A DNA stretch of 51,695 bases from an uncultured bacterium (lineage in GTDB: Bacteria > Verrucomicrobiota > Kiritimatiellia > RFP12 > UBA1067), in contig CACZHC010000004.1 in assembly GCA_902780865.1 (NCBI GenBank), positions 1 through 51,695 of the forward strand, in the 5' to 3' direction. Shown here piece after piece: positions 43,789-51,695 of this stretch (the stretch's first letter is position 1; each line of letters opens with the position of its first letter). The position numbers and the translations under genes were made by a program. The notes under the pieces were generated by a model. The model saw only the letters and a list, made by a program, of their open reading frames with translations, was not told the DNA's origin and ran no database searches.

Positions 43789-45117
43789 ATGAGGTCACTA
43801 CTGATTGCGCTTCTTTCTTTTGCCGCGACGTCGGCATTTGCAAGTTGGACGGCGGACGAATCCGCAAGGACTATATCTGACGGTACGTTTACCATAAACT
43901 TCTATTGGAAAAACCAGAGTTCTACACCGCGAGAGATTGTTCTCAAGAGCATCACGACATACCCGGCCTCGCCGGCAGTACTTGACTTGCGTACTGTCGA
44001 AGGCGAAGCGGGGCTGCGCGTTGTCGGCATCGAAGATGGCTGGGGTAACAAGAACATTGGCGAACTTTGGTTTGCCGACACCATTTCGTCCCTGCAGTAC
44101 TTCAATTGCGCATCCCCGACCAATTCGCTGATTATCCCTTCTGCGCTGACTTCAATTGATGCATACTTCAAGAAGGCAAACTATACTGGGGACCTTGTGA
44201 TTCCTCCACAAATCACTTCCATCGCCGGGTATGCATTTGAGAATGGCAAGTACACCTCGATTGATCTTTCGCAGGCGACGGGGCTTGTGGCCATCGGGAT
44301 TCAGGCGTTCAAGAACTGCAACGCCGTCACCAACGCCATTGTCATCCCTCCCAATGTCGAGGAGCTTGGCCAGGGAGCCCTTGGTTTCAACGGAGCTCTT
44401 GTTGATGGCGTCGCAGTCATGCCGTTGCGCGGAGACTTGAAGCTGCCGGGTTCGCTAAGAAAAATCGGAGCGTCCGCGCTGAACAACGGCTATTACACGT
44501 CGATTGATTTCTCGGAAGCAACGAATCTTGTTGAAATCGGGAATAATGCCTTTGCCTGGGAGCCGTCTTTCAAGAACACGATCGGCGAAGTCCCCTGCAC
44601 CGATCTCGACCTTAGCGCATGTGTTTCGCTCACCAATGTCGGTGATTACGTCTTCAAGAGATTCGGGCAGGTTAGGTCGCTTGTCTTCCCTGATTCTGTG
44701 CAACGAATAGGGACGACCATTTTTCACGAAAAAGACAACATGTTGACGAATCTCGTCCTGTCGGCTTCTTTGGACACGCTGTCCTCGTATCCGTTTTGCA
44801 AGTGGGCGAGCAAAAGCACGCGAGGGGTTGCACACATGTATTTCAGAAATTGCCCAGCTACGATTGGGGGCAGCCTCTTTGACTGGGTAGACCCAGATTC
44901 CGTTATCTGTTATCTGCCGAAGAATCGTGGTTACAGGGAGGCGTGGAAGAGTTTTGTCGAAACGAATCCAGATGCCGGGCTTACATTGCCTCCCGATGAC
45001 AATTCCTCGCCAGGCACGTGGAAGAGTGGCAACGGCAACGCCTCTCAGTGCGCTAAGGTGCTTTGGTATACTGCTAAATATCCGACGCCAGATGGTTTTT
45101 ACATAATTGTGCGTTAG
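43789..45117 (+). CDS. Secreted LRR_5 protein
   Basis: A 442-residue exported protein with signal peptide MRSLLIALLSFAATSAFA and mature start SWTADESARTISDGTFTINF. The ATG at 43789 follows AAAGGA (43775-43780); an in-frame TTG at 43759 would give a poorer N-terminus. LRR_5 units cover ~95-370 (YTSIDLSQATGLVAIGIQAFKNC, LRSLVFPDSVQRIGTTIF written here as RSLVFPDSVQRIGTTIF). It ends with SSPGTWKSGNGNAS and DGFYIIVR. It lies 57 nt after the 40420 gene. No separate promoter of the usual type is seen, so it may be the last gene of the cassette-B transcript. Confidence 0.83.
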   Translation: MRSLLIALLSFAATSAFASWTADESARTISDGTFTINFYWKNQSSTPREIVLKSITTYPASPAVLDLRTVEGEAGLRVVGIEDGWGNKNIGELWFADTISSLQYFNCASPTNSLIIPSALTSIDAYFKKANYTGDLVIPPQITSIAGYAFENGKYTSIDLSQATGLVAIGIQAFKNCNAVTNAIVIPPNVEELGQGALGFNGALVDGVAVMPLRGDLKLPGSLRKIGASALNNGYYTSIDFSEATNLVEIGNNAFAWEPSFKNTIGEVPCTDLDLSACVSLTNVGDYVFKRFGQVRSLVFPDSVQRIGTTIFHEKDNMLTNLVLSASLDTLSSYPFCKWASKSTRGVAHMYFRNCPATIGGSLFDWVDPDSVICYLPKNRGYREAWKSFVETNPDAGLTLPPDDNSSPGTWKSGNGNASQCAKVLWYTAKYPTPDGFYIIVR

Positions 45118-45137
45118 CTTTGTTGCCCCCTCTCTGA

Positions 45138-45330
45138 GTTTCGTTGACATTCTGGCGCGGAAAGTGGTATTATACGGGTGAAAGTGAGGCTGAGCGCGGC
45201 GGAATTGCCGCGTGTGGCGTTCGTCTTTTTGTCGTATGGCGTTATAAATAGCACAGGAGTAACTGCGCAATGAACACAACGAATCACAAGTATGCAGTCG
45301 CCGCGCTTGCGGCATTCGTGCTTGCGGCGC
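45138..45330 (+). repeat. Leader cassette copy C
   Basis: Third copy: TTGACA 45144-45149, 18-nt spacer, TATTAT 45168-45173, hairpin CGCGGC-GGAATT-GCCGCG, ACAGGAG, ATG at 45270. The signal-peptide start is slightly diverged (MNTTNHKYAVAALAAFVLAA). It starts 20 nt after the stop of the preceding gene. Confidence 0.85.
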
Positions 45331-46382
45331 TTATGCCAATTGAGGCGGAATATTACTGGCTCCTCTCCGGAGATCTCAAACCGAACGCAGGGCAGCGCAG
45401 CGACTTGAATGGCAATGGTCTTGGTTGCTGGCTTGAGCTGACAAACGACACGGCCGGTGTCGACTATAAACCGGTGAAGATCTACGACATCCGCCGCAAG
45501 GCGGCGGGGGGGACGGATCTCGTCAAGTACAGCGAAAACGCGGGACAGATTCCCTTCGACGGCTGCCGCTACGGAGAGGCGGAGGTCGACTTCTCCCTCC
45601 CGATCCGCGGCGCGGACGGAACGTCCTACCGGCTCACGGCCATCAACAGCTACGCCTTCCAGGAGAACTACTACGTCGGCAAGGTGGTGCTGACGAACTC
45701 CCTCGAATACATCGGACACCGGGCATTCCGCAACTGCAAGTACCTTCTGACGATCGTCATGCCGGATCCCGCGACGTGGATGCCCGAGTACATCGGCAAG
45801 AACTCCGACGGCGGCCGCGTGTTCGAGGGGTGCGAGCGCCTGTCTTGTGCGATTGCCTGGCCGGACAATCTCGACGAGGTTCCTGCATACACCTTTTCCG
45901 GCGATGGCGCGCTGAAAGGCTTCAGCGGCAGCAGCGTGACAAATTACCGGGCCGGCGCGTTCAACTCCATTCCAGCGACATTTCGTCTTGAGATGAGCAA
46001 GGCGGAGACGATCTCGTTCACGGGAGAGGCCATCGGCGACGATGGTCGGCCGTGCGTCATCGTCTGGCACGGGACGCCTCCTTCGACCAACGACTATTTC
46101 AGCAAGAAAGGCGATCACAATTTCATGAAACGCAGCGGCACCTCCCGCGTCCACTACATCCCCTATGATGCGACGCAGGAGGGCGGCGTTCCCGCCCGTT
46201 GGGCGGCCTACAAACCAGAGTTCGAGACGGAGACGTCCGGCAACTCGCTGACATTCCCGGTCTACGATCCTGCGACGCGGACGCAGACCGACGGTTCGTG
46301 GTACATCAGCGGCCGCGCAAACAGCGCTGACAAGGTTCGCTTCTGGTTCCCAGACGAGCAGGCGGCGTTGCTGATGAAATAA
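45270..46382 (+). CDS. Short secreted LRR_5 protein behind leader cassette C, duplicated pair
   Basis: A 370-residue exported protein with a cassette signal peptide (MNTTNHKYAVAALAAFVLAA). The mature part (YYWLLSGDLKPNAG; KPVKIYDIRRKAAGGTDL; IPFDGCRYGEAEVDFSLPI) is paralogous to the 39364 protein, yet that gene has a different signal peptide, so body and leader have been exchanged between copies. LRR_5 units are few (VGKVVLTNSLEYIGHRAFRNC). It contains TDGSWYISGRANSADKVRFW and ends AALLMK. The large LRR/InlB-repeat gene follows after 16 nt and should be co-transcribed. Confidence 0.83.
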   Translation: MNTTNHKYAVAALAAFVLAALMPIEAEYYWLLSGDLKPNAGQRSDLNGNGLGCWLELTNDTAGVDYKPVKIYDIRRKAAGGTDLVKYSENAGQIPFDGCRYGEAEVDFSLPIRGADGTSYRLTAINSYAFQENYYVGKVVLTNSLEYIGHRAFRNCKYLLTIVMPDPATWMPEYIGKNSDGGRVFEGCERLSCAIAWPDNLDEVPAYTFSGDGALKGFSGSSVTNYRAGAFNSIPATFRLEMSKAETISFTGEAIGDDGRPCVIVWHGTPPSTNDYFSKKGDHNFMKRSGTSRVHYIPYDATQEGGVPARWAAYKPEFETETSGNSLTFPVYDPATRTQTDGSWYISGRANSADKVRFWFPDEQAALLMK

Positions 46383-46398
46383 TCAAGGAGGGTTTGAC

Positions 46399-49300
46399 AT
46401 GAAAATGAAATCGATTTTCCTCTTCGCCTTCCTGTGTGCCTTTGCCGTACTTTCTGCCAGCGCGACATGGACGGTCACGTCTGGCCTCAACGCCGACGGC
46501 ACGACAACCGACAATTTTTATGCAACCGACGGCACGTGGGACCTCAAGTTCCAACGGGGCTCCAACGGCGCCTACAGCTGTCGGAACAATTCCGGAACGG
46601 GCGGCGAGATCCTGGATCTCACGACTTTTAACGATGACATGGCTGACGCCGGCATCGTGTGGAATGCCGTACAACGCTACCCCGTCACAGTCATCGGCCT
46701 CTACAACGAGGGCTTCATGAACCTCACGGGCCTCAAGGAGGTTCGGTTGCCGTCGACGGTCACGACGTTCTCCAACCAATGTCTCAAGAACACCGGTCTC
46801 GAGGGCGAGTTCGTGATGCCGGATTCCATCACTACGATGGGCGACGCAGTGTTCCAGAACTGCACGGCGCTCACGCGCGTCGTGATGAACGAGAAAGTCA
46901 AGACGCTCTCGAACACGTTCTTCGGATGCTCCGCGCTACAGGAGGTCAAGATCGCGTCCGGCACGACGACCCTCTCTGGCAGTCCGTTCCGCGCCTGCCC
47001 GTCGCTCACGACGGTCTACGCGAATGACGAGGACCGTGTCGTTGGCAGCGTGGTGCTTCCCGCGACCGTGACGGCGATTCCTGCAAACTGCTTCTACGAC
47101 GACACTTCGATAGAGCGCGTCGTGGCGCCGAGTGTCACTACCCTTAGCGGCGAGCGGGTGTTCCAGAATTGCAAGTCGCTCGCAGAGGTGGTGTTGCCCG
47201 CGCTCCAGCAGTTTTCCAACAACTATACCTTCAACGGCTGCATCTTGCTGCGCCGGCTGGAGGTGCCTTGCTGCGTCAGGCTTAGCCAGGGGACTTTTTA
47301 CGGTTGCACGGCGCTTGAGGAGGTTTGCGTCTCGCCTGCGCTCCATACGCTTGGGTCCGACTGCTTCCGCGACTGCACGTCCTTCCGGACGCTCTACACA
47401 AACGAGGCGACGAGGGTCGCGGGCCACGTCCAGATCCCTGCGACGGTCACGGGTAACATGGGCGGCTACACGTTTTACCGGACGAAGATTGAACGCATCG
47501 ACGCGCCGGGCATCACGGGCATCACCGGCGAACGACCGTTCAATAACTGCACACAGCTCGTCGAGGCGCATTTCCCGTCGCTTGCGGCGATGACGGCTAC
47601 CGACGCGTTCAGCGGTTGCTCCCTCCTGACGGTTGTCGAGGTGTCGCCGAATCTCGCCGGTTCAATCGGCAATTGCGCATTCTTCTACTGCTACAGTCTC
47701 GAGTCGGTCTACCAGAGCGGAAACGCGCCCGTCGTCGGTCTCGTCGACCTGCCCGCGGGCGTGACGAAACTCGGATGGGGCACCTTCTGGAACGTCCGGG
47801 CGATCGAGCACGTCGTCGCACCGGGCGTCGTGACAATCGAAAACCGTGCGTTCAAATCATGCACGATCCTCAAGACGGCGCGCTTCTCGCCGGATCTGGC
47901 CGAACTCAAGAACAACAATGGCAGCTCCTCCGACTGCGCGATCAACGAATGCCCGGCGCTCGTGGACTTCTACCCCTCCACGATGCCGAAGGCGACGAAG
48001 CTCTACGCCGGAACGTTCGTCAACGATTCGTCGCTCACGAACGCGTTTGACTTCTCCGGTGCCACGCTCTCGGATACGAGCGGTTCTTTTCTCTTCTCTG
48101 GCTGCAAGAAGGTTCCGTGCGTCCGTCTGCCACCGTCGTTCTCGAAGCTCTACGACCGGGAGTTCCACAACATGAAGCCGGGGGCGGAGATCCACTTCGC
48201 GGGTAACATTCCGCCGTTCAACAACAACTATCCTCTTTGGCAGGGGAGCAACGGCGCGGGGAATCGCTACAAAATCTTTGTCGATGCGGAGACCTATCCC
48301 GCCTGGACGAACGGCACGAACGGCGCAAAGTTTACTGCCAAAACAGCCGAGATGGAAAGCGAAAGCGACTATCCCGGCATCGCCACGCTCGGCTATCTCA
48401 ACTATGCATCCAATGGACAGAACAACTGGCTCGTGCAGGAGCCGTTCTATGTGGACGTCACATTCTACGACGACGACGGCACGACGGTGCTTGGTGTCGA
48501 AAAGACGCAACTCTACACATCTCCTGTCTGGACGGGTGCGACACCGACGAAGTCCTCGACCGCGCAGCACGACTACACGTTTGTCGGCTGGTCAACGAAT
48601 GGGACGGCTGTCGTCGACCTTGCGACGTTCGTGGTGAGCGAGCCGATGTCGCTCCGCGCCGTCTACGCGTCTTCCACGCGTGCGTACAATATTACGTGGC
48701 AGTGGTTCGACGGTGGTCAGGACCAGTCCGAGACAACGGTTGTCGAATATGGCAACCGGCCCGAACATGCGGCGGTTGAACGCGCCGCGACCGAGACGCA
48801 CACCTACACCTTCCTCGGGTGGTCGACGGACGGCTCGACCATTCTCGATCCGCTGCCGGTCGTTGAAGGCCCTGCGACCTACAGTGCCGTCTTCGATGAG
48901 AAAGACGCCGCTACGACTGTCGCGGTCCGGTGGTTCCAGGACGACCGCACGACGCTTCTCGGGACAACATGGCCCGACAAAAACGCCGTTGCCGTCGCAC
49001 CGCTGACGCCGGAAAAAGAGTCAACCATCGACACGGACTACGCGTTTGCCGGCTGGTCGACGGATGGCGTGACGGTTCTTGGCGACCTCACGGTTGCGGC
49101 TGACACCGATTTCTTCGCGGTCTACGAAACGTCTTTGCGCAAATACACGGTCGCGTTCGTCAACTGGGACGCCGCGCCGATTCTCTCCCGGCTTTACGAG
49201 TATGGAACCGCGTCGGCCGACATTGTGCGTCCTGCGACGACACCCACGCGCGCGGCGGATGAAGGCTACACTTACGCCTTCGCGGGTTGGTCACCGACGA

Positions 49301-50550
49301 TTGTCGACGTGTCGGGCGATGCGACCTACACGGCGACCTACACCGCCACGCCGAAGACTTACGCGGCGACATTTGTCGACTGGGACGGAACGGTTCTTTC
49401 CGGTCCGAAGGACTATGCCGTCGGTGCGGCGGTTGAGGCGCCTGCCGACCCTGAGCGCACGGGCTACACATTCACCGGCTGGTCCCCGGCGGTTTCGACG
49501 ATGCCGGCAGCGGACGCCACCTATGCCGCCACCTACACCGTGCACAAATACTCTATCAAGTTCGTGAACGGAGACGGCGTCTCCACTGCCAAGTACGACT
49601 ACGGCACGCCCGCCTCGTCCATTTCCTTCCCGGGCGGCTCGAAGACGTCGACCTCGAAGTTCTACTACCGCTTTATCAAATGGGAGCCGGAAGCGGAACC
49701 GGTTCAGAGCAACACGACCTACACCGCCCGCTTCTCGGCGCTTGTTGCCAAGCCGATGACCCTCGCGCTCTCTGACGCGGTGTTCGACACCGGGGCCGGC
49801 AAAATCGGGATTTTCGCCACGCTCGCCGGTGCAACGGCGAGCGGCGCATCGGTTGTTCCGGCGCTTGCCGCCGCGAGATTCTCCGCGTCCGGGACAGTCG
49901 GCGAGACGTTCAATGGAACGGCTGAGCTTGACGGGAACGTCTATGCTGCCGAATTAGACGATCTCGCGATACGGATGGGATACAACTGGACGGCCACCGC
50001 CGAGCAGGATTGGCCGGAGTACGGAACGAAGGATGTCGCTGTTCTTCGAGGCAGAAGCTATGCGAGACGCCGTGTGAAATGGTTCGATGCTGCGGATGTG
50101 ACTTGGACTGGCGGCGTATTCAAGCCGGCGAAGACGACTCCGGATCGGCAGCAGATTCGCGTCCGTGCGACATTCTCTGTACCGGCGGTTCCTCCCGCCA
50201 CCTTGCCCGATGCGGCAGGGCAGGCGGTTGGAATCGGCGTCAAGTCATATGGTGGTGCGCCAGCTTGGTATGGATGGACGGGCGCGGCTTGGGTGCGGTT
50301 GGTCGGCGCTGACCCGATGGGCGGCGGAACCGTTGAGATTCTGACGGTTGTCGATTTTGCCGCCAAGTCTCCCACTGCAACGTGGTACGCCAACGGATTG
50401 CCTTTGACGACTGAAGAAGGCGAATGGGCCGTTCCGCTTGCTGGAGGCATTAGGCTTGAGTCTTTTGAGGCTATCGGTAATCTTGAGGTCTTTTCTCTCT
50501 CCGGCGATTACGACATGGGCGGTGAGGGATTCAAGTTGCATGTTAGGTAA
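46399..50550 (+). CDS. Large secreted LRR_5 / InlB-type repeat protein (unit 2)
   Basis: A 1383-residue exported protein, preceded by CAAGGAGGG. The signal peptide is MKMKSIFLFAFLCAFAVLSASA. LRR_5 repeats extend over ~90-640, about twice as many as in the 40420 protein (FQNCTALTRVVMNEKVKTLS, VVAPSVTTLSGERVFQNC). The block SDYPGIATLGYLNYASN-GQNNWLVQ closes them. Six InlB/Flg_new-like repeats follow (~680-1115: YVDVTFYDDDG, YNITWQWFDGG, YTVAFVNWDAA, YAATFVDWDGT, YSIKFVNGDGV), then the same C-terminal domain as in unit 1 (DVTWTGGVFKPA, AWVRLVGADP, GEWAVPLAGG) ending GEGFKLHVR. Expansion of the LRR part relative to unit 1 suggests repeat gain or loss. Confidence 0.86.
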   Translation: MKMKSIFLFAFLCAFAVLSASATWTVTSGLNADGTTTDNFYATDGTWDLKFQRGSNGAYSCRNNSGTGGEILDLTTFNDDMADAGIVWNAVQRYPVTVIGLYNEGFMNLTGLKEVRLPSTVTTFSNQCLKNTGLEGEFVMPDSITTMGDAVFQNCTALTRVVMNEKVKTLSNTFFGCSALQEVKIASGTTTLSGSPFRACPSLTTVYANDEDRVVGSVVLPATVTAIPANCFYDDTSIERVVAPSVTTLSGERVFQNCKSLAEVVLPALQQFSNNYTFNGCILLRRLEVPCCVRLSQGTFYGCTALEEVCVSPALHTLGSDCFRDCTSFRTLYTNEATRVAGHVQIPATVTGNMGGYTFYRTKIERIDAPGITGITGERPFNNCTQLVEAHFPSLAAMTATDAFSGCSLLTVVEVSPNLAGSIGNCAFFYCYSLESVYQSGNAPVVGLVDLPAGVTKLGWGTFWNVRAIEHVVAPGVVTIENRAFKSCTILKTARFSPDLAELKNNNGSSSDCAINECPALVDFYPSTMPKATKLYAGTFVNDSSLTNAFDFSGATLSDTSGSFLFSGCKKVPCVRLPPSFSKLYDREFHNMKPGAEIHFAGNIPPFNNNYPLWQGSNGAGNRYKIFVDAETYPAWTNGTNGAKFTAKTAEMESESDYPGIATLGYLNYASNGQNNWLVQEPFYVDVTFYDDDGTTVLGVEKTQLYTSPVWTGATPTKSSTAQHDYTFVGWSTNGTAVVDLATFVVSEPMSLRAVYASSTRAYNITWQWFDGGQDQSETTVVEYGNRPEHAAVERAATETHTYTFLGWSTDGSTILDPLPVVEGPATYSAVFDEKDAATTVAVRWFQDDRTTLLGTTWPDKNAVAVAPLTPEKESTIDTDYAFAGWSTDGVTVLGDLTVAADTDFFAVYETSLRKYTVAFVNWDAAPILSRLYEYGTASADIVRPATTPTRAADEGYTYAFAGWSPTIVDVSGDATYTATYTATPKTYAATFVDWDGTVLSGPKDYAVGAAVEAPADPERTGYTFTGWSPAVSTMPAADATYAATYTVHKYSIKFVNGDGVSTAKYDYGTPASSISFPGGSKTSTSKFYYRFIKWEPEAEPVQSNTTYTARFSALVAKPMTLALSDAVFDTGAGKIGIFATLAGATASGASVVPALAAARFSASGTVGETFNGTAELDGNVYAAELDDLAIRMGYNWTATAEQDWPEYGTKDVAVLRGRSYARRRVKWFDAADVTWTGGVFKPAKTTPDRQQIRVRATFSVPAVPPATLPDAAGQAVGIGVKSYGGAPAWYGWTGAAWVRLVGADPMGGGTVEILTVVDFAAKSPTATWYANGLPLTTEEGEWAVPLAGGIRLESFEAIGNLEVFSLSGDYDMGGEGFKLHVR

Positions 50551-50563
50551 TCGGCGAAATGAC

Positions 50564-51049
50564 ATGAAAGCAGTTATATTTGCCTTTGCGACAATCACTG
50601 CCATTTCCGCGTCGGCGACTTGGACGGTCACGACGGAGGGCGTGCCCAGCGGCTGCACGCATGTCATCACCGATGGCAACTGGAAGATCGGCGTCTACCG
50701 GTATTCCGACGACAACTGGAACCTCGGTCAACGGTCGGGAAACAACGGTACTAGCTACGTCGCCGGTTCGGGGGACCTCGACCTGACGGGCGTGGCGGCG
50801 GACTGCGGCGTCATCCTGAAAACCTCGAGCAACGGTGCGCTCAATGGAGTCGAAGATGAAGATATGCATTGCAGCCGTGATGCCCGCAGTGGCGGTCTTT
50901 TGCCTTGCCATGGACGCTGCGGCCTGCACGGCGGTTCTCGTGGGGAAGGAGATTTTCCAGTTTTGTGTTGGGTTTCGTTGACATTCTGGCGCGGAAAGTG
51001 GTATTATACGGGCGAAAGCGAGGCTGAGCGCGACAGATGTGCCGCGTGA
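50564..51049 (+). pseudogene. Truncated LRR-family gene (paralogue of the 24806 N-terminus)
   Basis: The frame begins with a signal peptide (MKAVIFAFATITAISASA) and 70 residues nearly identical in pattern to the start of the 24806 protein: WTVTTEGVPSGCTHVITDG, GDLDLTGVAADCGVILK, SSNGALNG. Homology stops at about 50850, before any LRR. The rest of the frame (VEDEDMHCSRDARSGG... to 51049) runs out of frame through another gene start and through leader cassette D, so it is not real protein. It starts 13 nt after the 46399 gene. I interpret it as a gene whose body was lost by recombination. Confidence 0.7.
50856..50981 (+). pseudogene. Truncated exported Ntn-hydrolase-like gene start
   Basis: An ATG opens a 41-codon frame with a signal peptide (MKICIAAVMPAVAVFCLAM) followed by DAAACTAVLVGKEIF. 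An N-terminal Cys directly after signal cleavage and the ACTxxLVGK pattern recall C69/C45/C59-type Ntn hydrolases, whose mature enzymes begin with the catalytic Cys. The frame terminates at TGA inside the TTGACA of leader cassette D, exactly where the cassette starts, so the remaining gene body has been replaced. The family call rests on very few residues. Confidence 0.4.
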
Positions 51050-51160
51050 GGCGTTCGTCTTTTGTCGTATGGCGTTATAAGCAGCACAGGAGCAACTGCG
51101 CAATGAACATAACGAAACACAAGTATGCATTTGCCGCGCTGGCGGCATTCGTGCTTGCGG
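50972..51160 (+). repeat. Leader cassette copy D
   Basis: Fourth copy: TTGACA 50978-50983, 18-nt spacer, TATTAT 51002-51007, CACAGGAGCAACTGCGCA and ATG at 51103, followed by MNITKHKYAFAALAAFVLA. Its left edge is fused directly to the truncated gene start at 50856. Confidence 0.85.
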
Positions 51161-51695
51161 TTCCTTCGCCCGCGGAGAACCTTGTATCCTACACCGGCAC
51201 GTTCACCGAGACGGACCATCCGACGATCGCCGGAGCGCATGTCGTGACGATGACGTCGCACGGCACGCTCACCGTTCCCGCCGATGTGCGGCTCCTACGT
51301 CTGCTCGTCGTGGGTGGTGGTGGCGGCGGCGGCATGGGCGGCGGCGCTGGCGGGCAGGTTGTCGACTGGACACCGAAAACGCCGACTTTCCTCAAGACGG
51401 ACGATGCCTACCAGCCCGTGGCCACAACGCGTTCCCGTCCTCCTTTTCGTGCACGTCATTCGAGGTCGTCGCACTCGGCGGCGGCGGCGCGAGAGGCTGG
51501 GGGTACACCAGCGACGGTCGCTGGGATGTCGAATCACCTCGGACCTGGGGCAATGGGGGCGGCGGCGCGTGCGATCAGCAGGCCGCGACTCTCATTGGCT
51601 ACGAGGCCGGTGCGGAAGGATGCTTTCCCGGTGGCAAGGCGACGAACTCCGGCTCCAGCGGAACCGGATGCGGCGGCGGCGGCGGCGGCGCGGGC
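51103..51695 (+). CDS. Glycine-rich secreted protein behind leader cassette D, frameshifted, 3'-partial
   Basis: The cassette signal peptide MNITKHKYAFAALAAFVLA is followed by ENLVSYTGTFTETDHPTIAG and a Gly-rich stretch RLLVVGGGGGGGMGGGAGGQ. From about 51423 the protein-like frame is a different one: HNAFPSSFSCTSFEVVALGG, GWGYTSDGRWD, GYEAGAEGCFPGG and another Gly run to the window edge. One base is therefore missing (or two extra) between about 51340 and 51430, through mutation, phase variation or sequencing error. Gly-rich proteins of this kind are secreted and often large. The 3' end lies outside the window. Confidence 0.6.
   Translation, partial: MNITKHKYAFAALAAFVLAVPSPAENLVSYTGTFTETDHPTIAGAHVVTMTSHGTLTVPADVRLLRLLVVGGGGGGGMGGGAGGQVVDWTPKTPTFLKTDDAYQPVATTRSRPPFRARHSRSSHSAAAAREAGGTPATVAGMSNHLGPGAMGAAARAISRPRLSLATRPVRKDAFPVARRRTPAPAEPDAAAAAAAR

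Overview
The window is high-GC bacterial DNA with every supported gene on the + strand. PPi-type phosphofructokinase, SGNH esterases, beta-helix proteins, an HU-like/DUF4469-type protein and many BspA-type leucine-rich-repeat (LRR_5) secreted proteins suggest a gut- or rumen-type member of the Verrucomicrobiota/Kiritimatiellota/Lentisphaerota group. This placement is inferred from gene content only; no rRNA is present.

The left half (1-18.3 kb) is mostly housekeeping. It starts with a cut-off tandem DUF3857/transglutaminase-like gene that seems to have suffered an internal deletion, followed by folE and a pyridoxal kinase. A short unknown membrane-anchored protein sits between two intergenic regions of over 300 bases. 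Next is a DNA-processing group: comM, a possible Whirly-like ssDNA-binding protein, a YraN-family nuclease and recA, the last preceded by a periodic heptamer dyad. A decayed ORF6N gene and an intact one follow, then a secreted SGNH esterase, ribH, PPi-phosphofructokinase, a HAD-like protein lacking the usual catalytic aspartates, mazG, ispH and htpG.

The right half (18.4-51.7 kb) is accessory and almost entirely secreted: a 1309-residue beta-helix protein whose N-terminus resembles GH110 galactosidases, a secreted peptidase-C26/ADP-ribosylglycohydrolase fusion, ten LRR_5 proteins plus truncated relatives, a GDSL lipoprotein, a second beta-helix protein and an HU-like DNA-binding protein. Four LRR-cluster genes start from near-identical ~190-bp cassettes carrying promoter, 5' leader, ribosome-binding site and signal-peptide start, after which the mature proteins diverge. 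A two-gene unit (short LRR protein plus long LRR/InlB-repeat protein) is present twice. Most of these proteins end in a short hydrophobic stretch closed by Arg or Lys. Near 50.6-51.1 kb three truncated gene starts are stacked, with a cassette copy fused directly to broken genes.

Promoters are unusually readable: TGRTANAAT-type extended -10 elements recur, and in four cases lie only 6-8 nt before a start codon, which suggests leaderless transcripts. The best candidate for something undescribed is the leader-cassette/LRR/C-terminal-tag family: a set of surface or secreted proteins that appears to diversify by recombination at a shared expression cassette and to be sorted by a shared C-terminal signal.
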